Below, in pieces: positions 48,301 to 61,800 of a stretch of 64,000 nt of DNA. The position numbers were made by a program, and so were the translations under genes. The DNA is taken from contig OY751493.1 of the NCBI GenBank assembly GCA_963565915.1, positions 2,046,001 to 2,110,000 on the forward strand. The letters are read 5' to 3'. A model generated the notes under the pieces. It saw nothing but the letters and a program-made list of their open reading frames with translations. It was not told the DNA's origin and did not search any database. Origin of the DNA: Entoloma clypeatum (lineage: Eukaryota > Basidiomycota > Agaricomycetes > Agaricales > Entolomataceae). How positions within the stretch are numbered: the first letter of the stretch is position 1; each line of letters opens with the position of its first letter.

Positions 48301-49246
48301 GGCTGGTGTAGGGAGGAGGGCGTTCGGAGGGCTCTGATATTGGGTGTGGGTTTGAGGGTGGGGATGACTTGGATTTTTTAGGAGCCCATGCAGTCGGCGA
48401 GCGGGGTACCAAGGGTGGTTGTGGGGTAGGTGGCGGGGATGGGACTGGAGGAGGAGCGCCATACGAAGGCTTGCGCAAGATAGTAGTGAGGGGTGGAGGG
48501 GTGGATAGACTGGGTTTACGAGAATCGGAAGATTGGCGAGAATCGCTAGCGATGTCGAGGCCGTTCATGACGAGTTTCTTGACTGTGTCCCTGCGGGTGC
48601 GATCTCGCTCGCGCCTGACCTCCATGTCAATACGCCACTCAATGGCCTTTTTGACCTCCTCGAGGGCATAGACGCGGACGCCGTCGCGCCTTCCTGCGAT
48701 GGCGACCAGGACACCGCGGTGCTCCATGACAACGAGGCTCTTGAAGCTGACACGGCGGACAAGGGCATATGGCTGGGGAGCGGGAGGGGAGACAAGGGGG
48801 AGGACATCGAGGCCTTGTGGATGGCAGAGGAGAAGGTAGTGGGGGGCGAGGAAGACGCCGCTGGTGGGCGGGGAGCTGAAGTGCGGGGGGGCGAGGTGGG
48901 AGGTGATGACGGAGAGGGAGAGGCCGAGCTCCTCGAGCGTGGGCGGGGGTAGCTGGGGCGGCGGGGTGAGGGAGCGCTCGGGAAGCGGGGGGGTTGGCAG
49001 GCGAGAGGGGGGGGCAGAGGCGGGGTGGGCGAGGTCCTCATGGATGGTCGCGGCGGGTGCGGGGTGGTCGCGGCGGTGGATGAGGCTGGTGAAGAAGCCG
49101 GAGAGCCTGTTGGAGGAGCGTGGGTGCAGATTGCGGGGTTGGTCGTGTGTGAGTGACTGGGCGGTGGAGGGACGACGGGGGGGTACGGGGGCGAGGGTGG
49201 TGGCGACGGGGAGACTGTGGACGCTGGCGTCGTCGACAGCAGACAT
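45389..49246 (-). CDS. CNH-like plus GYF-domain protein
   Basis: Large protein on the minus strand starting MSAVDDASVHSLPVATTLAP (ATG 49246) and ending SFRILKLCPSMLQ (TAG 45389). The first half has a CNH-like beta-propeller pattern (LLLCHPQGLDVLPLVSP, LVVMEHRGVLVAIAGRRDGV) and is followed by a long proline/serine-rich region. Propeller-like sequence resumes at about 46990-47100 (FLAILCGENGEKVELFAG) with LSRTFILPDSPRSLELQLQG. A GYF domain is rebuilt across an intron at about 46247-46312: RWCYRDPKGVIHGPWKASLM, then QAWYKDGLLPPDLPVRREED, with the family's W...DP.G...GP...M..WY pattern. GYF domains bind proline-rich ligands. No kinase or RhoGEF domain is seen. Whether the CNH-like parts form one propeller is inference. 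Confidence 0.75.
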
Positions 49247-49340
49247 TGTGGGGGAGAGCAGAGGGGGGACAACTCTCCCACGCCACTCGTCCTCCGCCGA
49301 GTACTTATATCTCCTCCCCGCATGCACTACCTCGTGTCCC
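49247..49340. promoter_or_regulatory. Divergent promoter, CNH-GYF / D-2-hydroxyacid dehydrogenase
   Basis: Ninety-four bases between the two start codons. It contains GGGGAGAGCAGAGGGGGG-type purine runs on one side and pyrimidine runs on the other; the strand composition switches here. Confidence 0.4.
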
Positions 49341-51163
49341 ATGCTCTCCCTTCCACTCCGCCGTCTCCTCCTCATCCGCTCCCACCACTCCGCCCCATAT
49401 CTACTCAACTCCCTCACCGCCGCCGACATCGACCACTTCGCCACCATCCTCCCCCCCTCCGCCATCATCTCCACCCTCCCCCCAGCCCCTGTCCCCCACG
49501 CAGACCTCGACCACTACAACCATGACTGGATGGGAAAATACCGCGGCTCCTCCTCCACCGTCCTCAAGCCCAAGACCACCCTCCAGGTCAGCCAGATCCT
49601 ACACTGGTGCAACCATCGCCGCATAGGCGTCGTCCCCCAGGGCGGCAACACTGGTCTCGTCGGCGGGAGCGTCCCCGCCAACGACGAACTCATATTGTCT
49701 CTCACCAACATGAACCAAGTCCGCTCCTTTGACCCCGTCTCTGGTGACTTCCCTTCTCTTCCCTGATCCTTTAACTCCCCTTAACCCCCTCCCAGGCATT
49801 CTCGTAGCAGACGCCGGCTGCATTCTCCAGTCGCTCACTGATTATGTGGCTCCTCACAACCACATCATGCCAATCGACCTCGGTGCAAAAGGCAGGTCCG
49901 TATCCCCTTCTCAACCTCCTCTCTTCACTTCTCTCCGTTTTCCATAGCTGCCAAATCGGCGGAAACGTCGCCACCAATGCCGGCGGTCTCCGCCTACTAC
50001 GATACGGATCTCTTCACGGTACTGTCCTCGGCCTAGAGGTAGTACTTCCCGATGGAACCATCCTCGATCAGTTGACCACCTTGCGCAAGGACAACACTGG
50101 CAAGTCCTCCATTCCTCTCTCTCTCTCCCCTCCTCTTCCTCATCGTCTCTTAGGCTACGATCTCAAGCAGCTCTTCATTGGCGCAGAGGGCACTCTCGGC
50201 ATCATCACTGGTGTCTCTATCCTCACCCCTCCTGCTCCCCAGGCATCCAACAACGTCATTCTTGCTCTCCCCTCCTTCAAAAATGTCCTCCCTCTCTACG
50301 AGACCGTCAAACGTCAACTGTCTGAAATTCTTTCCGCATTCGAATTCATCGACCGCACTGCCTACGATCTGGCTGTCAAGCATGGGCAGGGCAGAGCACT
50401 CAGCGAAGAAGACGTCGAGGGTGCAGAGTGTTTTGTCCTTGTAGAAACAAGCGGCGGCCGAAGAGAGCACGATGAAGAGGTAATCTCACATAAACATCTC
50501 CTGGGCATTTCTCTCACTCCACCTTCGAAGAAACTCAACGATCTCCTTGAATCCCTCCTTGAAGCAGATGAACCTCTCATCAACACCGGTGTACTCTCCC
50601 AGACCCCTGCCCAATTCTCCTCTCTCTGGGCTCTCCGTGAAGGTGTTCCCGAGGCTGTTTCAAAGGAAGGCAAAGCATACAAATATGACGTCTCCGTTCC
50701 CTTATCAACTTTCCAAGACGTCGTTGACGTTACCCGAGAACATCTGAGGTCGAAAGGCTTGCTCGGTGACCATGCCGTCAAACATGTCGTTGGTTATGGC
50801 CACGTCGGTGATGGTGAGAAGCTACAAAACCCCTTCGCCTAATCGCTAACTTTCGACCAGGAAACCTTCATCTGAACGTCGTCGCCAAGGCCTACACGCA
50901 AGAAATTCAAGGCGCCCTCGAACCATTTATCTATGAACTCGTCGGTCAGTATCTATCCCAGACTGAGTCTCATGTTTCCTCTCATATCCCTTGTAGCTTC
51001 CCATCGTGGTTCCATATCTGCAGAGCATGGAATCGGCGCGATGAAAACGCATGCTTTGCAATACTCTAAGAGTGGTGTTAGCATTAAATGGATGAAGAAA
51101 ATCAAGGAGATCTTTGATCCTCGAGGTATCATGAACCCTGGCAAGGTTTTGCCATTGTTGTAG
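49341..51163 (+). CDS. FAD-linked D-lactate / D-2-hydroxyglutarate dehydrogenase
   Basis: FAD-dependent oxidoreductase of the vanillyl-alcohol-oxidase fold, the same group as yeast Dld2/Dld3 and animal D2HGDH, probably mitochondrial. The N-terminus is basic and hydrophobic ([19 protein letters not shown]), like a presequence. FAD-binding motifs: [37 protein letters not shown] and [14 protein letters not shown]-terminal FAD-oxidase domain: [16 protein letters not shown] and [11 protein letters not shown], which hold conserved metal- and substrate-binding histidines. C-terminus [10 protein letters not shown]. Introns are short. The exact substrate cannot be told from sequence alone. Coding sequence is strongly C-ending. 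Confidence 0.88.
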
Positions 51164-51254
51164 TACAATGATCACATGATATATAAACCTTAACCCCGTG
51201 TCACCTGAAACCCTAAGCCCTCACTTTACCCTCAACCTTAATCTCGGGGCACAC

Positions 51255-53057
51255 ATGGTATACTGTCTGTTCCGCTTTCACAAGTGATTCAGATTCTCAA
51301 CTTTCTCCAGCCTATCTTCCAAGACAGCAATGGCCTTTCTGTAAAATTCTTTCTTCAAAAAGACCTCCTCCAGAAGACACAGGCAGAACTCTGCGAAACA
51401 ATAACGGTCGGCCCTTGCTTAGCGATCTCTTTGGAGGATTCTTATTATTCTTGTGCGAAACAGGCTCTCGGTGGCCGCGTAGAGCAAAAGGTCCCCCGGC
51501 AAGGATATATACTTGTACAACCCGGCACCGCGGAGGAAGAACGCCTTCGTTTGTGTTGGACGAGCCCCGACCGCCCTGACAGACACTTTGTGCCATATAC
51601 CTATGTCGAAGCTTGCAAGATTGCTGGGATGCTATTGAAGCAAATCTTTGTTGAGAATGGTGTACCTATGGGCATGCATATCCATTCGAGCATCGCCAAC
51701 GTGAACGCGAGGAGCGCGCTTGGTCAGCGCATCATGGTGTGTTACTACGCTCGTACTCTTAGCATTCGACATTTGTTTTGATATCACCAGCACTCCGGAG
51801 GTGACCCTCATGCGTCGGCACAATCTGCACGAGTCATCCTTGCGGATCCTCACACAGAGATTTTCGGTCATCTCGTCAAGACCTATCAAGGCGTACCCGA
51901 TAAATATATAGAATCATATCTCTGGGTCAAAAAATGTATCGAGAGAGGCTCGGTCATTTTCACGCCTTTGGTCTATAAAAACCCCGGCGGACGGCGTGCG
52001 GGCGAGGAGTGCGCAAGACTTCATGCTCCTCCCTTTCATACACACTGACGTTTGGAAACCCAGGAGGACGCAGTTCACAGATGAGGACGAGGATAATTTG
52101 TGTAACTGGATAGCCGCCAAAATTCCATACAAGGAAACAGGCGGTCGAACAGGGAATAGGTTGTATCAACAACTGTGCGATCTGGTACGTGTTCCTGCAA
52201 TCGCGCTCCTGCTTGTAGCTGAGAGTGTGTGACTGGTAACAGAGCGTTGATCCCGAATATGCATGGGCTGGCCGTCATACGTGGCAATCGTGGCGTGAAA
52301 GGTATAAAAAAAACGCGGCTCGCCTTGACATCCTGATTGCCGGAATCGTCGAGCAGAAGAAACCTCTCCCAGGTGAGAAAGGCCAAATTGGATACGTCCG
52401 CCAAGCCGAAGACAAGCCAAAACGCTCTCGCAAGAAGCGAATGAAGCATGAAGAACCATCCTTGGACGCCGTCCATGAGTTTGTGCCCTCGGCGAGTGCG
52501 GAAGCGCCAGGAATCAAGGGAGAAGATCTGCATAGTTTTCATGGGATGCCAGACACACAGCAAGGCGGGACATCATATCCCCAAATGTCTCCTTCGACCG
52601 ACAACCTGCTGGAGCATCCTGGAACGGGAAGGGCCACAAATGAGGAGGAAATGGATGAAGAGGGTAGTGAATGGATGGTTAGAATTGGCAACGCTGAACC
52701 GCCTACATGGGCCAAGAGAAAGGCCCCCGATACCCATCGGGATGATCCGAATCCACAGAAGAGGATGAGACCAGAGTACGATTCCTGGTCTGAGTATGTA
52801 TTGGACAAGCCGCTGACGTTGCACATGACAGTGGACCTAGCTCTAGCACACAGGGAACAGCACTCAACCCTCAAACTCTTCTAGCGATAGCCAACATCCA
52901 CGTTATCGACCAGAGCATTCGTGACATAGCCAAGGACTTCAGATTTACCGTCGAGGAAGTTCAAGAATACTACGACAAGTGTGGAGAAATGGGTCGCACC
53001 AGGGTACGATTCCAACGGATGCGAGAAGAGCTGATCGTCAAATTTTCGGACGAGTGA
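51255..53057 (+). CDS. RAP1: Telomere-binding protein Rap1 (BRCT, Myb, RCT domains)
   Basis: Shelterin-type telomere protein. A BRCT-like N-terminal domain reads PIFQDSNGLSVKFFLQKD, GGRVEQKVPRQGYILVQPG and PYTYVEACKIAGML. The Myb-type domain at about 52080-52330 reads DEDEDNLCNWIAAKIPYKE, RTGNRLYQQLCD and RHTWQSWRERYKKN, closely like fungal and animal Rap1. The C-terminal RCT-like helices read LLAIANIHVIDQSIRDIAK and FTVEEVQEYYDKCGEMGR. Proposed start: ATG at 51255, a three-base coding exon, with a 54-base intron (51258-51311) to PIFQDS. In the frame of the first large exon no ATG occurs, only a GTG at 51284. Other introns restore GEERTQFTDEDED and YDSCGPSSS. Confidence 0.83.
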
Positions 53058-53122
53058 TGGTGATGCCGTTCGCTGGTCACCGCTCTCACCTATAATACTA
53101 CACAGTTTACAGTAATGTACAA

Positions 53123-54557
<1,435 letters not shown>

Positions 54558-54616
54558 TGCAAGGCGTCACATCTGTCACAAGAACACTTATGTATGAAGT
54601 ACAGTAGTAGGTACAC

Positions 54617-56180
54617 TCAATCGTTTCTCACTTCTTCATCGAGACACTTCATGAAATGATGATGGGTTTCACCTACAGCCCAGTCTTCTTCAACCTGCTT
54701 CTGTCCAGTCAGAAACGGCGCGACGCATACAGTTCCGATCGACATGAACAGATCCTCCAATATCCAAGTCAATCTGGCGCCGGTCATTTCAATGGCAGGC
54801 TCCGCGTTCACCTCAAGAAGTTTCACTTGATAGGGAGCTGAAGCCGGCGCCCGCACATGAGCAACCACGAAATCAACTCCGTAGAGTTCAAATGCGTTTG
54901 GCAAAGGCTGATAGCAGTGAGACATGAAACCTTGAGTGTAGAATCAATATCAAGGTCACCTGGAAGTGCACAGGATTCTCGAGCGCAGCCTTGAATGTTT
55001 CTCCTAAAATGAACATGATTTGATGGGTGATGCTGGTGGCATCCTCGGTAGTGAACGTTGGTTTGTTAGCAGGGGACATGACGCGACAGCCAACCAACTC
55101 GTCCAATAGCCGGACTACGCCCTGGCTCGCATTATCTTGCAGCGAAGTATTTGTGAGGTGCGGTTGTAAATTGAGTGGCAGGAGGCCTCCCTCCTCAGTC
55201 CTTTTCATCGCCGGTTTCTCGTATGGCGACACAGAAAACAGGGCAAGGACGCGCTCGTACAGGTACACTTGGAGAGCGCCAGATGCAACGCAGTAAGCCC
55301 TCAGATGGAACTAAGTTGTGATGAGTATCGTATGTGACGCTAAATAACAATGAACAGACCTTGCGGCCAAGCGGTTCACCTGGAGTCGCGGTGTTGCTGA
55401 TCTTGGCGTTCAAAGGATCCACCAGTAAAGGATCATGAATGTATTCCTGCAAAAGGCATCTGAAAAAGCCCCAAGTGATCCTTACGCCTACACCTACCTG
55501 AATGACGAAATGACGCAACTGGGAGGTCACGACTGAAGTCCCGGTATAATGGGGATCTCCAGAGTCCCCGTCATAGTCAGAGTCCCCAAGGTCAAATTCT
55601 AGAAATATATCTTGAAGAGATTCTTTACTGTTGAAAAGGCGAATACCCATTCCTCGATCTGACATCCCACTGACGAGTTGACGTTGTTTGAGTATTCAAG
55701 AGGTTCAGGTTCATGGTTGCCTAAATCAACTGACGGTTTGAGGATCCACCAAGATTTGGACGCTTCCAGAGCTTGTCCAAGCTCCCAGAGCTCGTCTGTC
55801 CACATTTCGTCTAGTTCATCCGCAAACGAAAGCTCGAGTTCAAAAGTCTTGGGAACGGCCGATCTAAGCAGGGCATCCGGGCGTTTGGTAAGATATGAAT
55901 ACAAGCATCGCGAAAGAAAGTGCTTTCGAATTAGGGCCTTTCTGAAGGTGTAACTGGAGGCGAGAACGGTCTTGCGGTGGAGATGAGTGAGTTCGTGGTC
56001 GATGGAATCGTAAGATGACCATTGGACAAGCAATGAACTCGACGTGTGGAGGGGAGGGGAGGATAAAATTGTAACCGGGGTGCGTAAGGCCTTCAAAGAC
56101 CTGATGACGAGACTGTTAGTCAGGGGAGCCGAGGGCCAGGAGACGACGCAGGGAGCATCTGGCAGGTCGTCGTAAGCCAT
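54617..56180 (-). CDS. Tubulin-tyrosine-ligase-like ATP-grasp protein
   Basis: TTL-family ATP-grasp ligase that adds an amino acid to protein carboxylates, classically tyrosine to tubulin. The start MAYDDLPDAPCVVSWPSAP leads to RKTVLASSYTFRKALIRKHF, SWWILKPSVDLGNHEP (an ATP-grasp KPS motif), SDRGMGIRLFNSKESL, then RHFVIQEYIHDPLLVDP, FHLRAYCVASGALQVYLYER and ELYGVDFVV with KLLEVNAEPAIEMTG (metal and ATP binding). These are the TTL core motifs in order. The stop is TGA at 54617. Many fungi carry one such protein related to yeast Pby1-like or TTL12-like proteins; the substrate is unproven. Confidence 0.84.
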
Positions 56181-56263
56181 GGTGAGCGGGGCACGTTGAG
56201 GGCGCTGAGCACAACGGCTACGAATTTCACGTGCATTGCTCTTCATAGGCTCTCCTTTGCTGC
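56181..56263. promoter_or_regulatory. Divergent promoter, TTL-like / MMM1, with CACGTG
   Basis: Eighty-three bases between the start codons. An E-box CACGTG lies at 56228-56233, within TTCACGTGCA, 30 bases before the MMM1 ATG. Confidence 0.45.
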
Positions 56264-57355
56264 ATGGCCTCCAACTATCTTTTTTCTCTCCAGCCAACCT
56301 TCACGCAAGGTCTCGTCCTCGGGCAGCTCTCCGTCCTCGTCCTCCTCGCTCTGATCCTCAAATATTTCTTCCTCGATTCCACCCAACGTCCTTTCGACAC
56401 CTTTTCCTACCACCCTCGCCTCGACGTCACCGTCCATTCTACAATTCCAGAAGCACATTCTGAGCACCATAACCATGACCAGGATCCAACAGAATGGCTG
56501 AACGTTCTCGTACTGCAGGTTCGGCCCAGCTGATGTGGTTGTACTTGGCCTGTAACTCGTTTCCTAGATTGTTGATGTCTATCGCTCAAAGCTCCGAGAC
56601 GACCTCTCAGGTCTGGAAGGAGACGAAGTCGCTCGAATACGGGTCGAGAATTACGCAAACAAGATGCGACCTCTAGGATTTCTTGTATGCCTTCAGATGA
56701 CGTCTCCCAACGCATTTTATTGAAATCCCTCCATTCTAGGACCCTATCAGGATCCACTCCATTGACCTTGGCACATCTGCGCCGCGGATACTTAAGGCCC
56801 ACGTCAAAAAGCAGGACTCTCTCATGGTCAGTTCACTGTCACAAATCTAAAACAGTCAGTGCTCAGCCTTCCACTTAGGATATCTCTTCTGACACCATAT
56901 ACAAAGACACCCTATCAATTTCCTTAACGACTGCATACTTGTTCAATTACCCAATGACGTCTTTTGCACGTCTGCCTGTTTCATTGACCATCTCGCTTTC
57001 CCAATTTAGATCCACGGTAAGTCCTGTTTTATTTATCCCACCCGCCACACGATTGAGTTGTTTTGCTTTCTTCGCTCAGATCAATATTGTACCACCAGCG
57101 CCTAATACTACTAGTCCAGCAGTGACCTTTAGTGTCGCACCAGACTTCATCCTTGATATCAACACAACGTCACTTATGGGCAGCCGTGCAAAACTAGCGA
57201 ATGTGCCAAAGTTGCATGAACTCATCCAACACCAAGTGCGCCGTATACTTGCCGCACGCGGGACATGGAGGATTGTTTTGCCAGGTCTTTCCGCCCCATG
57301 CGAAACAAAAGATCGTGTCAAAACAGAAAAAAATGAAGAGCAATCATTATTGTAG
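56264..57355 (+). CDS. MMM1: Maintenance of mitochondrial morphology protein 1 (ERMES subunit)
   Basis: ER-anchored ERMES subunit that tethers ER to mitochondria and shuttles lipids. The N-terminus is a single membrane anchor (GLVLGQLSVLVLLALILKYF, about 56310-56370). The SMP lipid-binding domain follows: EWLNVLVLQ, spliced to IVDVYRSKLRDDLSGLEGD, then RIHSIDLGTSAPRILKAHVK, SLTTAYLFNYPMTSFARLPV and SLTISLSQFRSTINIVPPAP, finishing VPKLHELIQHQVRRILAARG. It ends with a basic and acidic tail (KDRVKTEKNEEQSLL). Start 56264 (MASNYLFSLQPTFTQG). Several 50-base introns. The match to Mmm1 is strong. Confidence 0.93.
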
Positions 57356-58089
57356 ACAACAGATTTCACCCACCCCTCGTACTGATGTAGCTGCACCACC
57401 ATGTCTGTAGTCGCATCCGGATTGTACTCTATAATTTGTGCCTTTCACTGGGTGCAGTGAATGGTATTTGGTGCTAGTTATGAAACACTTTTGCAAATGA
57501 CTCTCTAGCTTCACACAGACACATCCGAATTTCTCAATTTCTGGACCTTTTGAAAGCCTGACATGTCAGCTTGGGGCTGGTATGCACCCTCAGGAATGTG
57601 GAGGGTAAGTGTTGCTGGAGAAGCAATCTTGAACAGTCCATTTTTACAGGGGGATGAAACGCCCGTCACACTTTGGTCACGACGATTTTCGATCCCAGCT
57701 CCACTGGGTCCAAATTTAGGAATATTAATCTCCTCCGATGCCTGATTGTCACGCTGGAGCATCCTCCACCTCATCCGCTGTCATACTGCGTCGGAAATTT
57801 TATTTCTATATGACACTGTGAGAGTACACTCCACAGAAGATCAGCAGTTCGAGTTCTTAAAAGGTATTTCCGAACATCCCAGAAAATAAGTTGTTCAAGA
57901 GATCGAGAAAGATTTGAGCATCATAACTGCATGAGTGTTTCATCACTAGATAAATGATAGTATGTAGAGCCATTAGTTCATAATCTACAGGATAATTACA
58001 GTACGAAATCAGATTGAAAAGTGTACAAAGGACCGCAACAAATAACTCACGTGACGCAAGTCATCACCATCCCACTCTGTTAAGTACTT
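57356..58089 (+). other. Intergenic region, MMM1 to RPB8, with RPB8 promoter
   Basis: No gene is supported in 734 bases. Two overlapping open frames at 57511-57774 (minus) and 57563-57745 (plus) lack recognisable products. The E-box TCACGTGA is at 58047-58054, 35 bases before the RPB8 ATG. Confidence 0.45.
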
Positions 58090-58732
58090 ATGGCGGCTGC
58101 AACGTCGAGCATCGTCTTTGATGACATCTTCACAATCAATGCCATTGACAAGGAAGGGAAAAAATTCGATCGAGGTTTGACTTGGACCTACTCATCATGC
58201 CATTTGCTCAACGATCTCCAGTGTCTCGTCTCTATGCTCACTCAAAGAATTATGATATGGATCTCACTCTAGATTACAATGTCGAGCTGTTTCCTCTCCA
58301 AACCGATGAGAGCTTTGCCTTGGCTTTAGCGTCATCTCTAGCACGCGGTGGTCCATCTGCTGGGTCTGGTGCTGACATCGGTACAGAGGAATCGGACGAA
58401 AAAGAGAGAGATGTTTGGCGGCCAGACGGTAAAGGACGAAGAGGGCTTGAAGACGACTATGACTATGTCATGTACGGGAAGGTCAGACCTCACCCTTCAT
58501 CTGATTTTTTACTAGTGCCAAAAGAGTCCCAAAGGTGTACAAATTCGATGGAGGGACATCAGAAATAGTGTACGCATATACATATTTCTTGCCATTCTTA
58601 ATCCACTTGAACTGGGGGTCTAGGACTGCGTACGCATCATTTGGTGGACTCCTCATGTCCCTGACTGGCTCCTTCCGACATATGACAAGCATTGTGCTCG
58701 GTGATCCAGTCTACCTCCTTATGCGGAAATGA
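58090..58732 (+). CDS. RPB8: RNA polymerase subunit RPB8 (ABC14.5)
   Basis: Subunit shared by RNA polymerases I, II and III. Exon 1 reads SSIVFDDIFTINAIDKEGKKF, then after an intron VSRLYAHSKNYDMDLTLDYN and VELFPLQTDESFALALASSL. A Gly/Ser/acidic loop follows, then DYVMYGK, VYKFDGGTSEI, and after another intron TAYASFGGLLMSLTGSFRHM and DPVYLLMRK. These match the OB-fold of RPB8. Near 150-170 residues when spliced. Start 58090, stop TGA 58730-58732. Convergent with the Sec7 gene 82 bases away. Confidence 0.9.
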
Positions 58733-58814
58733 CTGGAGGGCGCAATGTCAAGATGCCTTGAAATAGAAAGTGTCATTAAGCAAGGCATACATACCTCTCA
58801 AAGGACTGTGTATG

Positions 58815-61800
58815 TTAACTCAGTGCACACAAGTACTTGTGATACTCTGTTAAGTCACTGAGAAGAACATGCCGATGGCAGGTAAGCTTCGTAATCTCGA
58901 GCCGCGTCTGTGCCACACGTGGGGAGATACCCTCCACAGCAGTTATGAGACGGTCACGGGTCGATTTTTGGAATGGCGTGAGGGTTGCAATATTCCGGAC
59001 GAACCTCATACTGGCCTCCAGCTGTGAATGAGATGCGGCAAGGCGTGCGTCCAAGTCTTCAATTTTTAGATGTATAATTTCCGCACGCGAAGGAAAACGT
59101 CCAGCAGCCAAGTCCGCTTTGATTTCATCAGAAGCGGCTTCAAATTGCACTGCCCCATCGATCTCAGGGGCGGTCGGTGAATCTAGCGCCAATTCGTTGT
59201 CCGACGCCTCTCTGTGCTTCCGGGGGATGGACCTCGGCCTGTTCTGGGTTTTGCCATGGTGGAAAGAAGAACCAGGATCTGGAACGAGTGGGGTGCATTG
59301 GTTTTGATACTGCAGATCATTGAAATGTGATGTGGCCGCCGCAACTCCTGCAAGTTTATCATCGATCCTTGACATCTCCAAGGGCCGCATCCGGACTCCG
59401 GCAGACTTGAAAGCACTTGCATAATTTATCCTTGAAATCCACGCGTTTAATTCCTCTTCGTCTGAAGCTTGGAGAAGCAGTTGACGGCCGTCAGCTAGGA
59501 CAAATCGAAACGTGTACTCATGCTTCATCTACAATCAGCCTGGTTACTGAAATGACTGAAGTAAAAATACCTTTATGTAGGACCTGTCAAATACAGCAAC
59601 CGCGCCCTTCACAGAAATAAGCTCGTCGGGTTTGCCCATTGTTACCTGAGGCAAGGTAAAATGGCCATCCGCAGGTACTGATTGAACCGCGAGCAAAGAA
59701 GAAAGGTCACGGACAAAAAGTAGCTGTGACCCAGTTAGGACAACAGTCCATTGCTTCCATTTGCGATTCGGGGCTTTTTTGCCTCCTTCCAAAACATCAT
59801 CTTTCCTGTTCAAAACACCGATCTTTGTGACCTTCAGTGTCCAAATGTCATCAGCCAATGACGAAGGCGCATTCGCAGGCTGGACGATGCAATCAGATCC
59901 AGTGACCGGTCCGCGAATGAAGAGCGGAGATCCTCGGATAGGATCAGTGTTGCGGAGTTCGACATCGCTTGCTTTTGCAAAGGCACGTCGCAGCTGTGTC
60001 TCATCCCATGGACCCGAGGACCCTTCGTAAGAATATGGATTTTCCGAAGGAACATGAGCTTCGGTATCGACACGTAGAGGTCCAAGGAGATGCTGTGGGG
60101 GTGATAAAAAATATCTCTGCTTATGAACTCGAGAGGAGATTCTCACATTGGTTATGAGGTGGTATGGATCGGCCTTGCTGGTTCTAATGTTTGCCATTGC
60201 ACTTTGGGTTGGACACCCCACAGGACTACTTGTTGGAGACCAGACCAGACTTTGAGATGTTTCAGCTGCGAGTCTTCTTTGTCCATTGACATCAAGAGGG
60301 TCTTCAATAAAAATGAATGGGGCAAAAACAATGTTATCATAAAAGCACTACAAGAGCTAATCAGCGAAGGAGTATTGCAGGTAGATCGTCTCACATCTAA
60401 CACCTCGGGAGCTACTCCTGTGAGTCTCGTATTCTTGATATAGTCTGCTTTGGTCATCTTTCGTTTGTTCGACTTGTTGAAAGCATCGGTATGCAACATG
60501 ATCAAACTGAATGCTAAAATATATGGGTGATCTGGTATATACGATGAATCACTCGGGTACTGCGATCAAGATATAAGCAACTCACCCTCCGTTGCAAACA
60601 ATGTTGGATTGCATTGCGAATAACGTCGAGCGAAAGCTTCAATGACCCGGTCTATCTGTTGTGTTTCTCGCGGGAGGCCAACCTCCAGAAGCAGTTTCCG
60701 AAGAGCAACATCCAGGGGATCCGCAACAAAATCAAATCGCTTTACGTATATCCGAAGCGCCTCGACATGGAAAGGGTCGGAGCTTCCAGAGCCTTGAGTT
60801 AACAGTGTAGCAAGCAGGATAATGACGAAATGGAATACCTAGAAGCTAGGAGCCCTGCTACTTCCGATCTATTTACTGTAGATTGTAGGCGCTGTAGGTA
60901 TGCTTCAGGTGATTCCTGCGAGCCAAACGGGACCGGGCTCATGAGATCCTTGCCTTCGTCACCCGATATTTTGAGGGAATTGTGAGAGGGTGGTAATTCC
61001 ATAGGGTTTGTGAATTCGGGAGAAATGTTGTCAGGCCCACTGCTTCGGGAGTTCAAATATGCGGAGGCATCATGTAAGTGCATACAAGCTGGAGGTATAG
61101 CTGAAGAGCGGGGCAGTGAGGGGATTGCGGATGAAGAAATTGACAGTCTGTTCAGAGATAGGCGTCTTATCAGAGAAGGATTTGTGTGAGCATGAGACCT
61201 TGATGTTGTTGTTGAGGATGCCTCAACGATCTGTGGCGCATGAGCTGGTTCAAACGAGGCCAGAGAGACTGGTCGAGATCCTGATGAGGATGAGTTATGT
61301 ACAGGAACTCGATTCCTGAAAGGTGCACTGCTATCGGCAGTGGCGGGTCGGCTGGGATGGATTGTTCCCATAATGCCTGAAGGCGATTCTGTGCGGATGG
61401 AGCAGCTCCGAGAAAAACTTTTTGCAGGTAGAGGCGTTGCCGGAACCGAAGGAGTTACGGTTATGTCCATTTTGAATGGAGACAGAGGTAGTGGTGCTGG
61501 CAGAAGAGTGAAATGGGATCTTATGGGTTCAGATGAAGCAGGACCAGAAAATTCAGATTTTTTTTTTGACCAGAAGGAAGTCTTCCTTGTGACCGACTTG
61601 GGGATCGCGTGGGTTTGTAACGTCGATTGTCCCGAAGGTGCATCTTTGCCCTTGCCTTTCTTTGTCGAATCCATTGATGTAAGGGCTAATAGAGACGAAG
61701 CGCCCTGTGAAAAACCTCTGGTTCGTTTGGGTATACTATCCTGGAAGGGTACACAAGGTGAAGTGGGCGGTTCGGATGATAATCCATCCTTGAGTTTATG

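Noticed and set aside
48565..49323. 252-residue minus-strand frame rich in Pro/Ser
   Set aside because: It is a different frame of the C-rich CNH-GYF coding sequence; the protein is low complexity and shadows the real frame.
48864..49341. N-terminal extension of the D-2-hydroxyacid dehydrogenase frame back to 48864
   Set aside because: The extension overlaps the opposite gene and is a glycine/arginine-rich shadow; [11 protein letters not shown] at 49341 is a normal presequence.
57511..57774. Small gene between MMM1 and RPB8
   Set aside because: Two overlapping short frames on opposite strands, no motif and no clear coding bias.
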